The notes beneath the pieces were generated by a model. That model was not told the DNA's origin and did no database searches. It was given only the letters and a program-made list of their open reading frames with translations. From positions 33,015-97,014 of the forward strand of contig JACPFJ010000014.1 of assembly GCA_016182975.1 (NCBI GenBank): 64,000 nucleotides of DNA. The letters run 5' to 3'. A program made the position numbers and the translations under genes. Position 1 is the first letter of the stretch, and each line of letters begins with the position of its first letter. Source of the DNA: Deltaproteobacteria bacterium. Lineage in GTDB: Bacteria > Desulfobacterota > Desulfuromonadia > Geobacterales > Pseudopelobacteraceae. Of this stretch, positions 45,891-54,824 are shown one piece after another.

Positions 45891-47410
45891 ATGACGTCAA
45901 GAACGAAAACCTATACGAGCTGCTCAGCTCGCGTTTTCCCGTTGACCCGGCAGCGCCCTGCCTGATCCTGCCCGACGGCGACGAGGTGAGTTATGCCGGG
46001 CTGGAGCGGGAAGCGGCCCGCTATGCAAATCTGCTGGCCGTTCTCGGGGTCCGGCCGGGGGACCGCGTCGCAGTGCAGGTGGAGAAGACACCGCAGGCGA
46101 TCTTTCTCTACCTCGGCTGTCTGCGCGCCGGCGCCGTGTTTCTGCCGATGAACACGGCCTACCAGCGCCACGAGATCGGCCACTTCCTGGGCGATGCCAC
46201 CCCCCGTCTCTTTGTCTGCCGGCCCGAGATCCGCGGGCTGGCAGACGAACTGGCGGCCAAGGCCGGCGTCGCTCACGTGCTCGAACTCGACAGCAACGGC
46301 AGGGGCAGCCTGGCCGAGGCTGCGGCGACCCAGGCGGATTTCTTCGCCACCATCGCACGGAAAGCCGACGACCTGGCGGTGATCCTCTATACCTCCGGCA
46401 CCACGGGACGTTCCAAGGGGGCAATGCTGTCCCACGGCAACCTCAGCGCAAATGCCCGCGTGCTGCACCGCTACTGGGGCTTCCGGCCCGGTGACGTCCT
46501 TTTGCACATGCTGCCGATCTTCCATGCCCACGGTCTGCTTGTCGCCATCCACTGCGCGCTGATGAACGGCAGCCCGATATTTTTCGAGCCGCGCTTCGAC
46601 GCCGGCAGGGCCTTGGCGCTGCTCCCGCGGGCAACGGTGTTCATGGGGGTTCCCACCTATTACGTGCGCCTGCTGGCGGAGGATGCCTTCGACAGGGGGC
46701 TGTGCGCCAACATGCGCCTGTTCATATCCGGTTCGGCGCCGCTGTTGAAGGAGACCTTCGACGATTTCAGGACGCGCAGCGGCCACACCATCCTGGAGCG
46801 TTACGGCATGACCGAAGGGGGGATGTTCACCTCCAACCCGTACGCAGGCGAGCGGCGCGGCGGGACGGTCGGTTTTCCGCTGCCGGGCACGGAGATCCGG
46901 ATCGTGGAAGAAAACGACGCACCGGTAACAGGCGGCGGGGTCGGGCAGCTCCTGGTCAAGGGGCCCCAGGTCTTTGTCGGCTACTGGCGGATGCCGGAGA
47001 AGACCGCGGAGGAGTTCACCGGCGACGGTTTCTTCAGGACCGGCGACATGGGACAGTGGGATAGCGACGGCTATATCACCATCATCGGACGTTCCAAGGA
47101 CCTGGTCATCACCGGGGGGCTCAACGTCTATCCGAAAGAGATCGAGGAGATGATCGACGGCCTGCCCGGTGTGCTCGAAAGCGCCGTGTTCGGGCTGTCC
47201 GACCCGGATTTCGGCGAAGCGCTCACGGCCGTGGTGGTGCGCCGGAAGAACGCGGCCGGCGGAGACGTGACCGAGGCCGGCATCGTTGCCGCGCTGAGGG
47301 GCAACCTCGCCAATTTCAAGATCCCGAAACAGGTGTTCCTTGTCGAGGACCTGCCGCGCAACGCCATGGGCAAGGTGCAGAAAAACGTGCTGCGGCAGCA
47401 GTTCGGGTAA
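45887..47410 (+). CDS. matB: Malonyl-CoA synthetase
   Basis: ATP-dependent ligase making malonyl-CoA from malonate and CoA (507 residues, AMP-binding superfamily). Motifs: YTSGTTGRSKGAMLSHGN (phosphate loop), ERYGMTEGGMFTSNPY, GDMGQWDSDGYITIIGRSKD, and the catalytic lysine in PRNAMGKVQK. The ATG lies in the dctM stop. In this operon it probably supplies malonyl-CoA for MdcH. Specificity is inferred from sequence style and context. Confidence 0.88.
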   Translation: MNDVKNENLYELLSSRFPVDPAAPCLILPDGDEVSYAGLEREAARYANLLAVLGVRPGDRVAVQVEKTPQAIFLYLGCLRAGAVFLPMNTAYQRHEIGHFLGDATPRLFVCRPEIRGLADELAAKAGVAHVLELDSNGRGSLAEAAATQADFFATIARKADDLAVILYTSGTTGRSKGAMLSHGNLSANARVLHRYWGFRPGDVLLHMLPIFHAHGLLVAIHCALMNGSPIFFEPRFDAGRALALLPRATVFMGVPTYYVRLLAEDAFDRGLCANMRLFISGSAPLLKETFDDFRTRSGHTILERYGMTEGGMFTSNPYAGERRGGTVGFPLPGTEIRIVEENDAPVTGGGVGQLLVKGPQVFVGYWRMPEKTAEEFTGDGFFRTGDMGQWDSDGYITIIGRSKDLVITGGLNVYPKEIEEMIDGLPGVLESAVFGLSDPDFGEALTAVVVRRKNAAGGDVTEAGIVAALRGNLANFKIPKQVFLVEDLPRNAMGKVQKNVLRQQFG

Positions 47411-47429
47411 CTTTTCCCCCTCACCCTAA

Positions 47430-47450
47430 CCCTCTCCCTCAGGGAGAGGG
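47430..47450. repeat. Intergenic palindromic repeat between matB and mdcA
   Basis: CCCTCTCCCT (47430-47439) and AGGGAGAGGG (47441-47450) form a near-perfect palindrome, preceded by CCCCTCACCCTAA. It shares its core with the element inside the ybhF coding sequence. With no T-run after it, read-through into mdcA is likely. Confidence 0.7.
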
Positions 47451-47481
47451 AACTGTTAGAAGCCATACGGAAAGGCACCCC

Positions 47482-49143
47482 ATGAATGCACCTTCAACCC
47501 CGCCTGCCAGTTGGGACGGGCAGAAACGCAACCAGCAGGCGCGGATCGAACGCGGAGCGGCCCTGGCAAAAGGCCGCGAGGTTGCCGGAGCGGATATCGT
47601 GCGCCTGCTCGAAGCGGTCATCGAGCCGGGCGACCGGGTCTGCATCGAGGGGAACAACCAGAAGCAGGCCGATTTCCTGGCCAGGAGCCTGGTCAGGACC
47701 GATCCGGCCCTTGTGCGCGACCTGCACCTGGTGCAGTCGGTCCTGGCGCTGCCCGAGCATGTGGACCTGATCGAACAGGGGCAGGTGAGGCGCATCGACT
47801 TCTCCTTCTCCGGGCCGCAGGCCGGGCGCCTGGCGAACCTGGTGGAACAGGGGCGCATCGAGATCGGCGCGATCCACACCTACCTGGAACTCTTTGGCCG
47901 CTACTTCATCGACCTTACCCCGAAAGTGGCGCTGATCGCGGCCCAGGCCGCGGACCGGGAGGGTAACCTCTACACCGGCCCCAACACCGAGGATACACCG
48001 GCCATCGTCGAGGCCACCGCGTTCAGGAACGGCATCGTCATCGCCCAGGTGAACGAGGTGGTGGACAGGCTGCCGCGGGTGGACATCCCGGCCGACTGGG
48101 TCGATTTCTTCGTCAAGGCCCCCACCCCGCACTACATCGAACCGCTCTTCACCCGCGACCCGGCCCAGATCACCGAGATCCAGATCCTGATGGCCATGAT
48201 CGCGATCAAGGGGCTCTACGCCGAATACGGCATCACCCGCCTCAACCACGGCATCGGCTTCGACACGGCTGCCATCGAACTGCTGCTCCCCACCTATGCC
48301 GCGGAGCTGGGCCTCAAGGGGAAGATCTGCACCAACTGGGCGCTGAACCCGCATCCAACGCTGATTCCCGCCATAGAGGCCGGTTTTGTCCACTCCGTGC
48401 ATTGCTTCGGTTCCGAGGTCGGCATGGAGCGCTACATCGCGGCCCGCCCAGACGTCTTCTTCGTCGGCCGCGACGGCTCGCTGCGCTCCAACCGCGCCTT
48501 CAGCCAGGCTGCCGGGCACTACGCCTGCGACCTCTTCATCGGCTCGACCCTGCAGATAGATCTGGAGGGGAACAGTTCGACCGCCACCAAGGGGCGCATC
48601 GCCGGCTTCGGGGGGGCGCCGAACATGGGTTCCGACGCCCGCGGGCGGCGCCATCCTTCGCCGGCGTGGCTGCGCGCCGGACGCGAGGCCAGCCCCAATG
48701 CCGCCATGCCGCGCGGCCGCAAGCTGGTGGCGCAGATCGTGGAGAGCTCCCGCGAGCACATGCAGCCGGCCTTCGTGGAACGTCTCGATGCCTGGGAACT
48801 GGCGGAGACGGCCGGGATGGAGCTGCCGCCGGTGATGATCTACGCCGAGGACGTCACCCATGTCATCACCGAGGAGGGGAGCGCCCATCTCCTGCGCTGC
48901 ACGACCCCCGAGGAGCGTGAGCAGGCGATCCGCGGCGTGGCCGGCTATACGCAGGTGGGGCTGGGCCGCGACCGGCGGATGGTGGAGAACCTGCGCGACC
49001 GCGGCATCGTGCGCTACCCGCAGGACCTCGGCATCGACAAGCGCCTGGCAACGCGGGACCTGCTGGCGGCGCGCAACATCAAGGACCTGGTGCACGCCTC
49101 CGGCGGTCTCTACAACCCGCCCGTGCATTTCCGCAACTGGTAA
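47482..49143 (+). CDS. mdcA: Malonate decarboxylase alpha subunit
   Basis: Acetyl-ACP:malonate ACP transferase (553 residues), which loads malonate on the carrier protein and releases acetate. It belongs to the CoA-transferase-like fold. Recognisable parts: VCIEGNNQKQADFLARSL, LGLKGKICTNWALNPHPTLI, and the GSTLQIDLEGNSSTATKGRI block. AAAGG precedes the ATG. First of seven consecutive mdc genes. Confidence 0.95.
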   Translation: MNAPSTPPASWDGQKRNQQARIERGAALAKGREVAGADIVRLLEAVIEPGDRVCIEGNNQKQADFLARSLVRTDPALVRDLHLVQSVLALPEHVDLIEQGQVRRIDFSFSGPQAGRLANLVEQGRIEIGAIHTYLELFGRYFIDLTPKVALIAAQAADREGNLYTGPNTEDTPAIVEATAFRNGIVIAQVNEVVDRLPRVDIPADWVDFFVKAPTPHYIEPLFTRDPAQITEIQILMAMIAIKGLYAEYGITRLNHGIGFDTAAIELLLPTYAAELGLKGKICTNWALNPHPTLIPAIEAGFVHSVHCFGSEVGMERYIAARPDVFFVGRDGSLRSNRAFSQAAGHYACDLFIGSTLQIDLEGNSSTATKGRIAGFGGAPNMGSDARGRRHPSPAWLRAGREASPNAAMPRGRKLVAQIVESSREHMQPAFVERLDAWELAETAGMELPPVMIYAEDVTHVITEEGSAHLLRCTTPEEREQAIRGVAGYTQVGLGRDRRMVENLRDRGIVRYPQDLGIDKRLATRDLLAARNIKDLVHASGGLYNPPVHFRNW

Positions 49144-49155
49144 AAGGGAGAATCC

Positions 49156-49473
49156 ATGGAACAGTTCGTCATGACCTTTCCGGCCGCCTGCCGTCTAGCG
49201 GAAGCCCATCCGCCGCGGCTGTGCGGCGTGGTTTCCTCCGGCAACCTGGAGGTGCTCGTCGAAAGCGGCGATCCGGGCGACGCATGCCGGATCGAGGTCA
49301 GCACGCCGGCAACGGGTTTCCGCGATATCTGGGCCGCGGTGTTGCGCGACTTCGTCGAGCGCCAGCCGGTCGGCGGCCTGCGCATCACCATCAACGACGC
49401 CGGGGCAACACCGGCAGTGGTGAGCCTGCGTCTCGATCAGGCCATGGATACATTCAGGAGCGAGAAATCATGA
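49156..49473 (+). CDS. mdcC: Malonate decarboxylase delta subunit (acyl carrier protein)
   Basis: A 105-residue carrier protein that bears the 2'-(5''-phosphoribosyl)-3'-dephospho-CoA group through a serine. The attachment region is CGVVSSGNLEVLVES near residue 30. The rest follows the family, with RIEVSTPATGFRDIW and DAGATPAVVSLRLDQA. AAAGGGAG lies upstream. Its stop overlaps the mdcD start (ATGA). Confidence 0.93.
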   Translation: MEQFVMTFPAACRLAEAHPPRLCGVVSSGNLEVLVESGDPGDACRIEVSTPATGFRDIWAAVLRDFVERQPVGGLRITINDAGATPAVVSLRLDQAMDTFRSEKS

Positions 49474-50369
49474 GCGTGAAAAAGACCAGTTTTTTCGAGG
49501 CATCGGCGCGCACGCGCATCGCCAGGCTCGTCGATCCCGGCTCGTTCAGCGAATTCTGCCCGCCGCAATTAAGGCATACCAGCCCCCATCTCGCCAGGCT
49601 CCACGCGCCGGTGGCCTTTGACGACGGCGTGGCCGTGGGGTGCGCCCGATTGGCCGGTCACCCGGTGCTGATAGCCGCCCAGGAGGGGAGATTCAACGGC
49701 GGCGCCGTCGGCGAGGTGCATGGCGCCAAGCTAGCCGGCCTGCTCGACAAGGCCGTGAGCGAGCGGCCCGCGGCGGTGCTCCTGCTCGTGGATTCCGGCG
49801 GGGTGCGCCTGCACGAGGCGAACGCCGGCCTGATCGCCATATCGGAGCTGATGCGCGCCGTGCTGCGCACCCAGGCGGCGGGCATCCCGGTCTTCGCCCT
49901 GATCGGTGGCTCCTGCGGCGCTTTCGGCGGGATGGGGATCGTGGCCCGGCTCTGCGCGGAGGTGGTCATGTCGGAGCAGGGGAGGATGGGACTCTCCGGT
50001 CCCGAGGTGATCGAAACGGTGATGGGTGTCGAGGAATTCGATTCCCGCGACCGGGCGCTGGTATGGCGCGTCACCGGCGGCAAGGTGCGGCGCGCCCTGG
50101 GTGAGGCGACGCGGCTGGTCGAGGACGACGTCGCCGCCTTCCGCGCGGTAACCGCCGATCTGCTCGCCGAATACGGCGCCAGGCCGCTGAAGCCGTCCAG
50201 CCTGGACACCCTCTTCGACGCCCACGCCCGTTTGACTGCCAGGACCCGGCGTTTTTCCGCGGCGCGTGACGGCCGCGAGATCTTCGCGGCGTCCGGTTTC
50301 AGCGACATCGACGGCGTCCCGCTTATGGCGGTCGACGCATTCAACCGCCACCTCATGGAGACAGCATGA
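49470..50369 (+). CDS. mdcD: Malonate decarboxylase beta subunit
   Basis: Carboxyltransferase-fold subunit (299 residues) which with MdcE decarboxylates malonyl-ACP to acetyl-ACP. Characteristic parts: EGRFNGGAVGEVHGAKL, LLVDSGGVRLHEANAGL, and GGSCGAFGGMGIVARLC lining the active site. ATG 49470 overlaps the mdcC stop; the open frame upstream of it is only the shifted mdcC sequence. It overlaps mdcE by 4 bases. Confidence 0.95.
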   Translation: MSVKKTSFFEASARTRIARLVDPGSFSEFCPPQLRHTSPHLARLHAPVAFDDGVAVGCARLAGHPVLIAAQEGRFNGGAVGEVHGAKLAGLLDKAVSERPAAVLLLVDSGGVRLHEANAGLIAISELMRAVLRTQAAGIPVFALIGGSCGAFGGMGIVARLCAEVVMSEQGRMGLSGPEVIETVMGVEEFDSRDRALVWRVTGGKVRRALGEATRLVEDDVAAFRAVTADLLAEYGARPLKPSSLDTLFDAHARLTARTRRFSAARDGREIFAASGFSDIDGVPLMAVDAFNRHLMETA

Positions 50370-51091
50370 CCACGGACGCCCTTTTCAACAGTCTGTTCGG
50401 CCCCGGCCGCCATACCATCATCATCGACGGGGCCTTCATGCACGGCACGGCGGTTGTCGCAGGCCGTGAGGCGGTGGTCATCGGCACCCGTGACCATGCC
50501 GAGATCGACTGTGAACTGGCGCTCAAGGTTGCCGGGACGCTCCTGGCAGCCGTGGCCGAAGACGGCAACGGTTCGCGTCCACCCCGCACGATTGTCATCC
50601 TGGTGGACACCAGGGGGCAGGCGCTCTCCCGCCATGATGAGCTCATCGGCCTGAACGGCTGCTTCGCCCACACGGCCGGTTGTGCGGATCTTGCCCGGCG
50701 GTGCGGGCATCGCCTGGTGACGCTGGTCCATGGCGACGCGGTCAGCGGCGGCTTTCTCGCCTTCGGGCTGATGGCCGACCGGATCTGCGCGCTTCCCCAT
50801 GCCCAGGTGCGGGTGATGGACCTGCGCGCCATGGCGAGGGTGACCAAGATCCCTTACGACAGGCTGGTCGTGCTGGCGGAGGAGTCCCCGGTCTTTGCGC
50901 CGGGCGCGGAGAACTACTGGCGCATGGGCGCGGTGCATGAACTGTGGAGCGCCGACGACGACTGGTGCGCACGCCTTGAGGCGGCGGTCAACTGCGCCGA
51001 GGCCGGTGACACCCGTGCGGCCCTCGGCCTGGAGAGGGACGGGCGCCGGCTGGCCTCGCCGCTGGCGCAACTGGTTGCGGCCGCGTCATGA
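50366..51091 (+). CDS. mdcE: Malonate decarboxylase gamma subunit
   Basis: Second carboxyltransferase-fold subunit (241 residues) and partner of MdcD. Parts seen: IIIDGAFMHGTAVVAGREAV, ILVDTRGQALSRHDELIGLN and HGDAVSGGFLAFGLMADRI. It is at the usual length for the family. It overlaps mdcD and mdcG by 4 bases each, typical of tightly coupled subunits. Confidence 0.94.
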   Translation: MTTDALFNSLFGPGRHTIIIDGAFMHGTAVVAGREAVVIGTRDHAEIDCELALKVAGTLLAAVAEDGNGSRPPRTIVILVDTRGQALSRHDELIGLNGCFAHTAGCADLARRCGHRLVTLVHGDAVSGGFLAFGLMADRICALPHAQVRVMDLRAMARVTKIPYDRLVVLAEESPVFAPGAENYWRMGAVHELWSADDDWCARLEAAVNCAEAGDTRAALGLERDGRRLASPLAQLVAAAS

Positions 51092-51768
51092 ACCGAATGG
51101 TCCAACGACATGACCTGGTCTGGCTCGACCCCTTCGTTGACCTGGAGATATATGCCGATGCCTCGGACCTCGGGAGGTTCTCACGGAACTGGGTCGGGCA
51201 ATCCCGCCCGTTTGTCGTTACCCGGCAGCCGAAACCATCGATCACGGGCGAGAGCCGCATCTCGCTCGGCCTCACACTGCCCCCGCCGCTCACACGCCAA
51301 CGCGTAACCCTGCACGCGCCCCGGGAAGCGGTCATACGCCACACCGCCCCTTTGGGGCTGGCCGAGGCGCTGCCCCACGCCCCCCCTGCCTGGCACGATG
51401 CCATTGAGCGGATTCTGCTCTTCTGCCAAGAGGCCGGAGCGACCCCTTACGTATATGGTTCTCTGTCATGGCAGGCGGTCACCGGCCACGGCTACCTGAC
51501 GGAAAACAGCGACCTCGACGTACTGTTCGTCTGCGATGAGGGGACGGACATGCAACGGCTGCTCGGCGCCCTTTCCGGCTTCAAGGACAGCACCCCGCGT
51601 CTGGACGGCGAAATAGTCGTTCCGACCGGCTGGGGCGCGGCCTGGCGCGAGTTCGCGGCGGCGTATCGTTCCGGAGGCGCAATCAAGCTGCTGGCAAAGT
51701 CCCGCGACGAGGTGCGGCTCCTGGCCGCAGATGAATTTCTCGGCCCGATGGCCGCCAAGGACGTCTGA
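51088..51768 (+). CDS. mdcG: Malonate decarboxylase holo-ACP synthase (phosphoribosyl-dephospho-CoA transferase)
   Basis: Attaches the prosthetic group to MdcC (226 residues). A nucleotidyltransferase pattern is visible: YGSLSWQAVTG followed by NSDLDVLFVCDE with the paired aspartates. The N-terminus QRHDLVWLDP is typical of MdcG. It overlaps mdcE; 2 bases separate it from mdcB. Confidence 0.92.
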   Translation: MNRMVQRHDLVWLDPFVDLEIYADASDLGRFSRNWVGQSRPFVVTRQPKPSITGESRISLGLTLPPPLTRQRVTLHAPREAVIRHTAPLGLAEALPHAPPAWHDAIERILLFCQEAGATPYVYGSLSWQAVTGHGYLTENSDLDVLFVCDEGTDMQRLLGALSGFKDSTPRLDGEIVVPTGWGAAWREFAAAYRSGGAIKLLAKSRDEVRLLAADEFLGPMAAKDV

Positions 51769-51770
51769 AC

Positions 51771-52649
51771 ATGGACGCGCCCGGCGCCACAATGTCCGAC
51801 TCTCCGAACGAAACCGCCCTGCATGCCGATCATCACCTCCTTGATCGGCTGTGCCTCGACGCGCTTCGACGCGAGGCCCTGGCCTGGCCGAAACCCGGCC
51901 TGGTCACGCCGGTCGATGCGGGAAGCCATCGCGACATGCACATCGGCACCTTTCTGACCGGCATCGCCGCCCTGGAGGGGACGTTCGCGCGCTTGGCGTC
52001 ATCCGCGGCATGCGGAGAGGGGCTTCCGGCCCTGCGGGCCATCGGCCGCGAGGCGGAACAGCGCATGCTCGCCGCAACCGGCGGCGTCAACACCCATCGC
52101 GGGGCGATCCATAACCTGGGATTTCTGGCCGTCGCCGCCGTGAGGCGCAGGGGCGATCCCGCACTCGCCGGCCTCACCTGCGGCGGCGTGGTTGCGCGGG
52201 AGTGGGGAGAGCGGATCTCGGACTCACGGACCGGCTCGTCGGATACCCATGGCAACCGGGTATTCCGCCGCTTCGCCGCTGCAGGGGCCCGCGGCGAGGC
52301 TGCCGCAGGATTTCCGACGGTGTATCGCATCGGCATCCCCACCCTGCGCCGCCTGCTCCAAGCCGGGCGCGACCACGAGACGGCCCTGATCGGTACGCTG
52401 CTGGCGTTGATCGAACATCTGGACGACACCAACCTGTTGTGGCGCGGCGGTGAGGCCGGACTGGCCTTTGCACGGGAGTCTGCCGGGACGTTCAACGCCA
52501 ACGGCGGCGTCGGGCAGCCATGCTGGCGCGAACAGCTCGTCGCCATGCACCGGGAGTTCGTGGCGCGCAACCTGAGCCCCGGCGGCAGCGCCGATCTCGT
52601 GGCGGCAACATTGGTCGCCCATCACCTCGACCTGGATGGGTTTATCTGA
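51771..52649 (+). CDS. mdcB: Triphosphoribosyl-dephospho-CoA synthase
   Basis: Makes the precursor of the MdcC prosthetic group from ATP and dephospho-CoA (292 residues, CitG family). Motifs: LAWPKPGLVTPVDAGSHRDM, GGVNTHRGAIHNLG and HLDDTNLLWRGGEAGL. The start is ATG 51771; an internal ATG at 51792 is also possible. Its stop overlaps the mdcH start by one base. Confidence 0.93.
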   Translation: MDAPGATMSDSPNETALHADHHLLDRLCLDALRREALAWPKPGLVTPVDAGSHRDMHIGTFLTGIAALEGTFARLASSAACGEGLPALRAIGREAEQRMLAATGGVNTHRGAIHNLGFLAVAAVRRRGDPALAGLTCGGVVAREWGERISDSRTGSSDTHGNRVFRRFAAAGARGEAAAGFPTVYRIGIPTLRRLLQAGRDHETALIGTLLALIEHLDDTNLLWRGGEAGLAFARESAGTFNANGGVGQPCWREQLVAMHREFVARNLSPGGSADLVAATLVAHHLDLDGFI

Positions 52650-53596
52650 TGGGCAATGTCAGGCTCGCCATCGTCTGCCCGGGCCAGGCCGGACAGCGCC
52701 GCGACATGCTCGACAACCTGTTTGTTGACCATGATCTGTATGATCTGCGTTGCGCGGCCAGCGACATCCTGGGGAAGGATGTCGAAGCCTGGTGGCGTGA
52801 CCTCGGCGAGGATGCGATCTTCGTCAGCGCGCACGCCCAGTTCGCGATTGCACTCCATCAGATTGCGGCCTGGACGCGCATCAGCCGCCTCGTCTCCCAG
52901 GTTTCACTGGTCGCCGGCTACTCTATCGGTGAGCTGTCGGCATACCATGTGGCGGGCGCGATCGACGGCCGGACAACGTTAGGGCTCGTGCAGCAGCGGG
53001 CCCGACTGATGGACAGGGCAGCGGCGGGCCTTGGCGGCGTCGGTGGCTGCATGCTGCTCTGGCGCGGCAGGTGCTCGCCCGACGAGCTTGCCGCCCGCGA
53101 CCGCATCATGGCCTCCAGCGGCATCGATACCGCCATCATCCGGAGCCGGTCCGAGCAGGTCCTGGCCGGACCCGCGCACATGATCGACTCTCTCCTGGCG
53201 AATCCCGCCATCACCAACCCTAACCACGTCCGCCTGGCGATCACGGTCCCGTCGCACAGCCGCTACCTCATGCCGGCCGTCGAGCCGTTCAGGGCCGCTC
53301 TCAGGAAATCCGGGCTCGCGGCGCCGGCTGTCCCCGTGCTGGCCGGCATCGACGCAATGAGGGTCAGGACGCGCGAACAGGCGGTTGATACGCTTTCGCG
53401 GCAGATCGCCACAACCGTGCGCTGGGACCGCTGCATGGCAACACTTGCCGAGTCGGGAATAGATACGGTGATCGAGCTGGGCCCGGGAAACGACCTTTCA
53501 AGGCTTATCGAGACGGAGCATCCCCGCATCGCTGCCCGCTCCGTCGACGAATTCCGTGATTGGCGATCGCTCGGGGATTGGCTTGATTCCCGCTGA
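52649..53596 (+). CDS. mdcH: Malonate decarboxylase epsilon subunit (malonyl-CoA:ACP transacylase)
   Basis: FabD-like transacylase (315 residues) that primes MdcC with malonyl from malonyl-CoA. Features: the oxyanion-type start VCPGQAGQRRDM, the nucleophile elbow GYSIGELSAYH, and the catalytic-histidine region TVPSHSRYLMP. It takes its substrate from MatB in this operon. It is the last gene of the cluster; no clear terminator follows. Confidence 0.92.
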   Translation: MGNVRLAIVCPGQAGQRRDMLDNLFVDHDLYDLRCAASDILGKDVEAWWRDLGEDAIFVSAHAQFAIALHQIAAWTRISRLVSQVSLVAGYSIGELSAYHVAGAIDGRTTLGLVQQRARLMDRAAAGLGGVGGCMLLWRGRCSPDELAARDRIMASSGIDTAIIRSRSEQVLAGPAHMIDSLLANPAITNPNHVRLAITVPSHSRYLMPAVEPFRAALRKSGLAAPAVPVLAGIDAMRVRTREQAVDTLSRQIATTVRWDRCMATLAESGIDTVIELGPGNDLSRLIETEHPRIAARSVDEFRDWRSLGDWLDSR

Positions 53597-53740
53597 TTGT
53601 TTCCGGTGTACGTTGCCTCCTCGCCGCCGGCGACGATGATGGCGCAAGATTTTTGTAGACTGCCGACCGCATTCTCCCGTACCATGTCCAAATGAAAAAA
53701 ACCGGCTTCACGGCCGGACCACACAGCGAAAGGTACGGCA

Positions 53741-54238
53741 ATGGCACAGGCAAAAAAGGGCGATAAGGTCAAAATCAACTACACCGGCACACTTCCGGAC
53801 GGCACGGTCTTCGATTCCACACTTGAGGATGAGTGCGATCACGACGAGTGCGAGACGGACGACTGCGGGGATGACGAATGCGGCTGCGGCTGCGAGAGCG
53901 GTCCCATGGAATTGACCATCGGCGGGGGTGAGCTGTTTCCCCAGATCGACGATGCGCTGACCGGCATGTCGCCAGGCGAAAAAAGGACGGTCGTCATCCC
54001 GGCGGCGGACGCCTTCGGCGAGTACGACCAGGAAAAGGTATTTACCGTGCCGCGCAGCGATCTGCCAGAGGACCTCAAGCCCGAGGTAGGCGATGAACTG
54101 GTGCTTGGCAACGACGATGACGAGGAGCTGGGGGTAGCCGTGGTCGAAGTGAGCGCCGACAGTGTCACCTTCGACGCCAATCACCCCCTGGCGGGTGAAG
54201 ACCTCACCTTCGAGGTCGAGCTGCTGGAGATCCTCTAG
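53741..54238 (+). CDS. SlyD-like FKBP peptidyl-prolyl isomerase with Cys-rich insertion
   Basis: A 165-residue cytoplasmic isomerase/chaperone. FKBP core: GDKVKINYTGTLPDGTVFDS at the N-terminus, then FPQIDDALTGMSPGEKRTV, the insert-in-flap segment (about 85-135) and NHPLAGEDLTFEVELLEI. Residues 30-53 form an unusual acidic insertion with six cysteines (32, 37, 42, 47, 49, 51) in place of the short SlyD loop; it probably binds metal. It is followed by a strong terminator. Confidence 0.9.
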   Translation: MAQAKKGDKVKINYTGTLPDGTVFDSTLEDECDHDECETDDCGDDECGCGCESGPMELTIGGGELFPQIDDALTGMSPGEKRTVVIPAADAFGEYDQEKVFTVPRSDLPEDLKPEVGDELVLGNDDDEELGVAVVEVSADSVTFDANHPLAGEDLTFEVELLEIL

Positions 54239-54279
54239 CGAGGTTCTGCAACCGCTCCAATACCGAGGTTGGCATCCAC

Positions 54280-54317
54280 GAAAGACCTCCGGGGTTTTTG
54301 AAACCTCGGAGGTCTTT
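54280..54317 (+). terminator. Terminator after the FKBP gene
   Basis: AAAGACCTCCG-x-GGTTT pairs with AAACC-x-CGGAGGTCTTT, a 17-bp stem with one mismatch. It lies about 40 bases after the FKBP stop and just before the convergent DUF2784 gene, so it probably serves both strands. Confidence 0.8.
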
Positions 54318-54321
54318 GCGT

Positions 54322-54690
54322 CTATTTTTCCCTGCCGCGGCTGCGCCAGAGATGGACGTAGATCGCGAGGTTGATGAGAAGTACCGCCAGGCCGATGTAG
54401 AGTTGTGACCTTCGTGTCAGGCCGAGCGGGTAGATGAGCGGCGTCAGGTACTGCTCGATGAAGCTCCCGCTGTAGCCGGCCTCCCCCCCAAGCCGCCGGA
54501 AACGGTTTTCCAGGAAGGTCAGCGGGCAGGCCCACCCCCCCAGCTCGATCGCCGCCCCCCAGAGCGCGGCCGGCAGGTGCAGCCACGCCAGCCTGCGCCG
54601 GCGCAGCACCGCCACCCCGCCGAAGACGACGAAGAGAACGAACAGGGCGTGTACGAGCAGTACCAGATCGGCCAGAACAGCGAAACGCAT
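54322..54690 (-). CDS. DUF2784 family membrane protein
   Basis: A 122-residue membrane protein with three or four hydrophobic segments. The family pattern is seen in LLVHALFVLFVVFGG, the central GGWACPLTFLENRFRR and the segment GSFIEQYLTPLIYP. Function unknown. Convergent with the FKBP gene. Confidence 0.85.
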   Translation of the reverse strand: MRFAVLADLVLLVHALFVLFVVFGGVAVLRRRRLAWLHLPAALWGAAIELGGWACPLTFLENRFRRLGGEAGYSGSFIEQYLTPLIYPLGLTRRSQLYIGLAVLLINLAIYVHLWRSRGREK

Positions 54691-54824
54691 CCGCTACTCC
54701 TGCAAGGTTTTGGCGGTGATGATCATTGCATCATCCTAGGGTATGACGGCGGAATCCGGCACAATTTGACATAATACACGGATAATTTATTTAATAAAAG
54801 CCTGTATTATTCGCTTTTCTGGTG

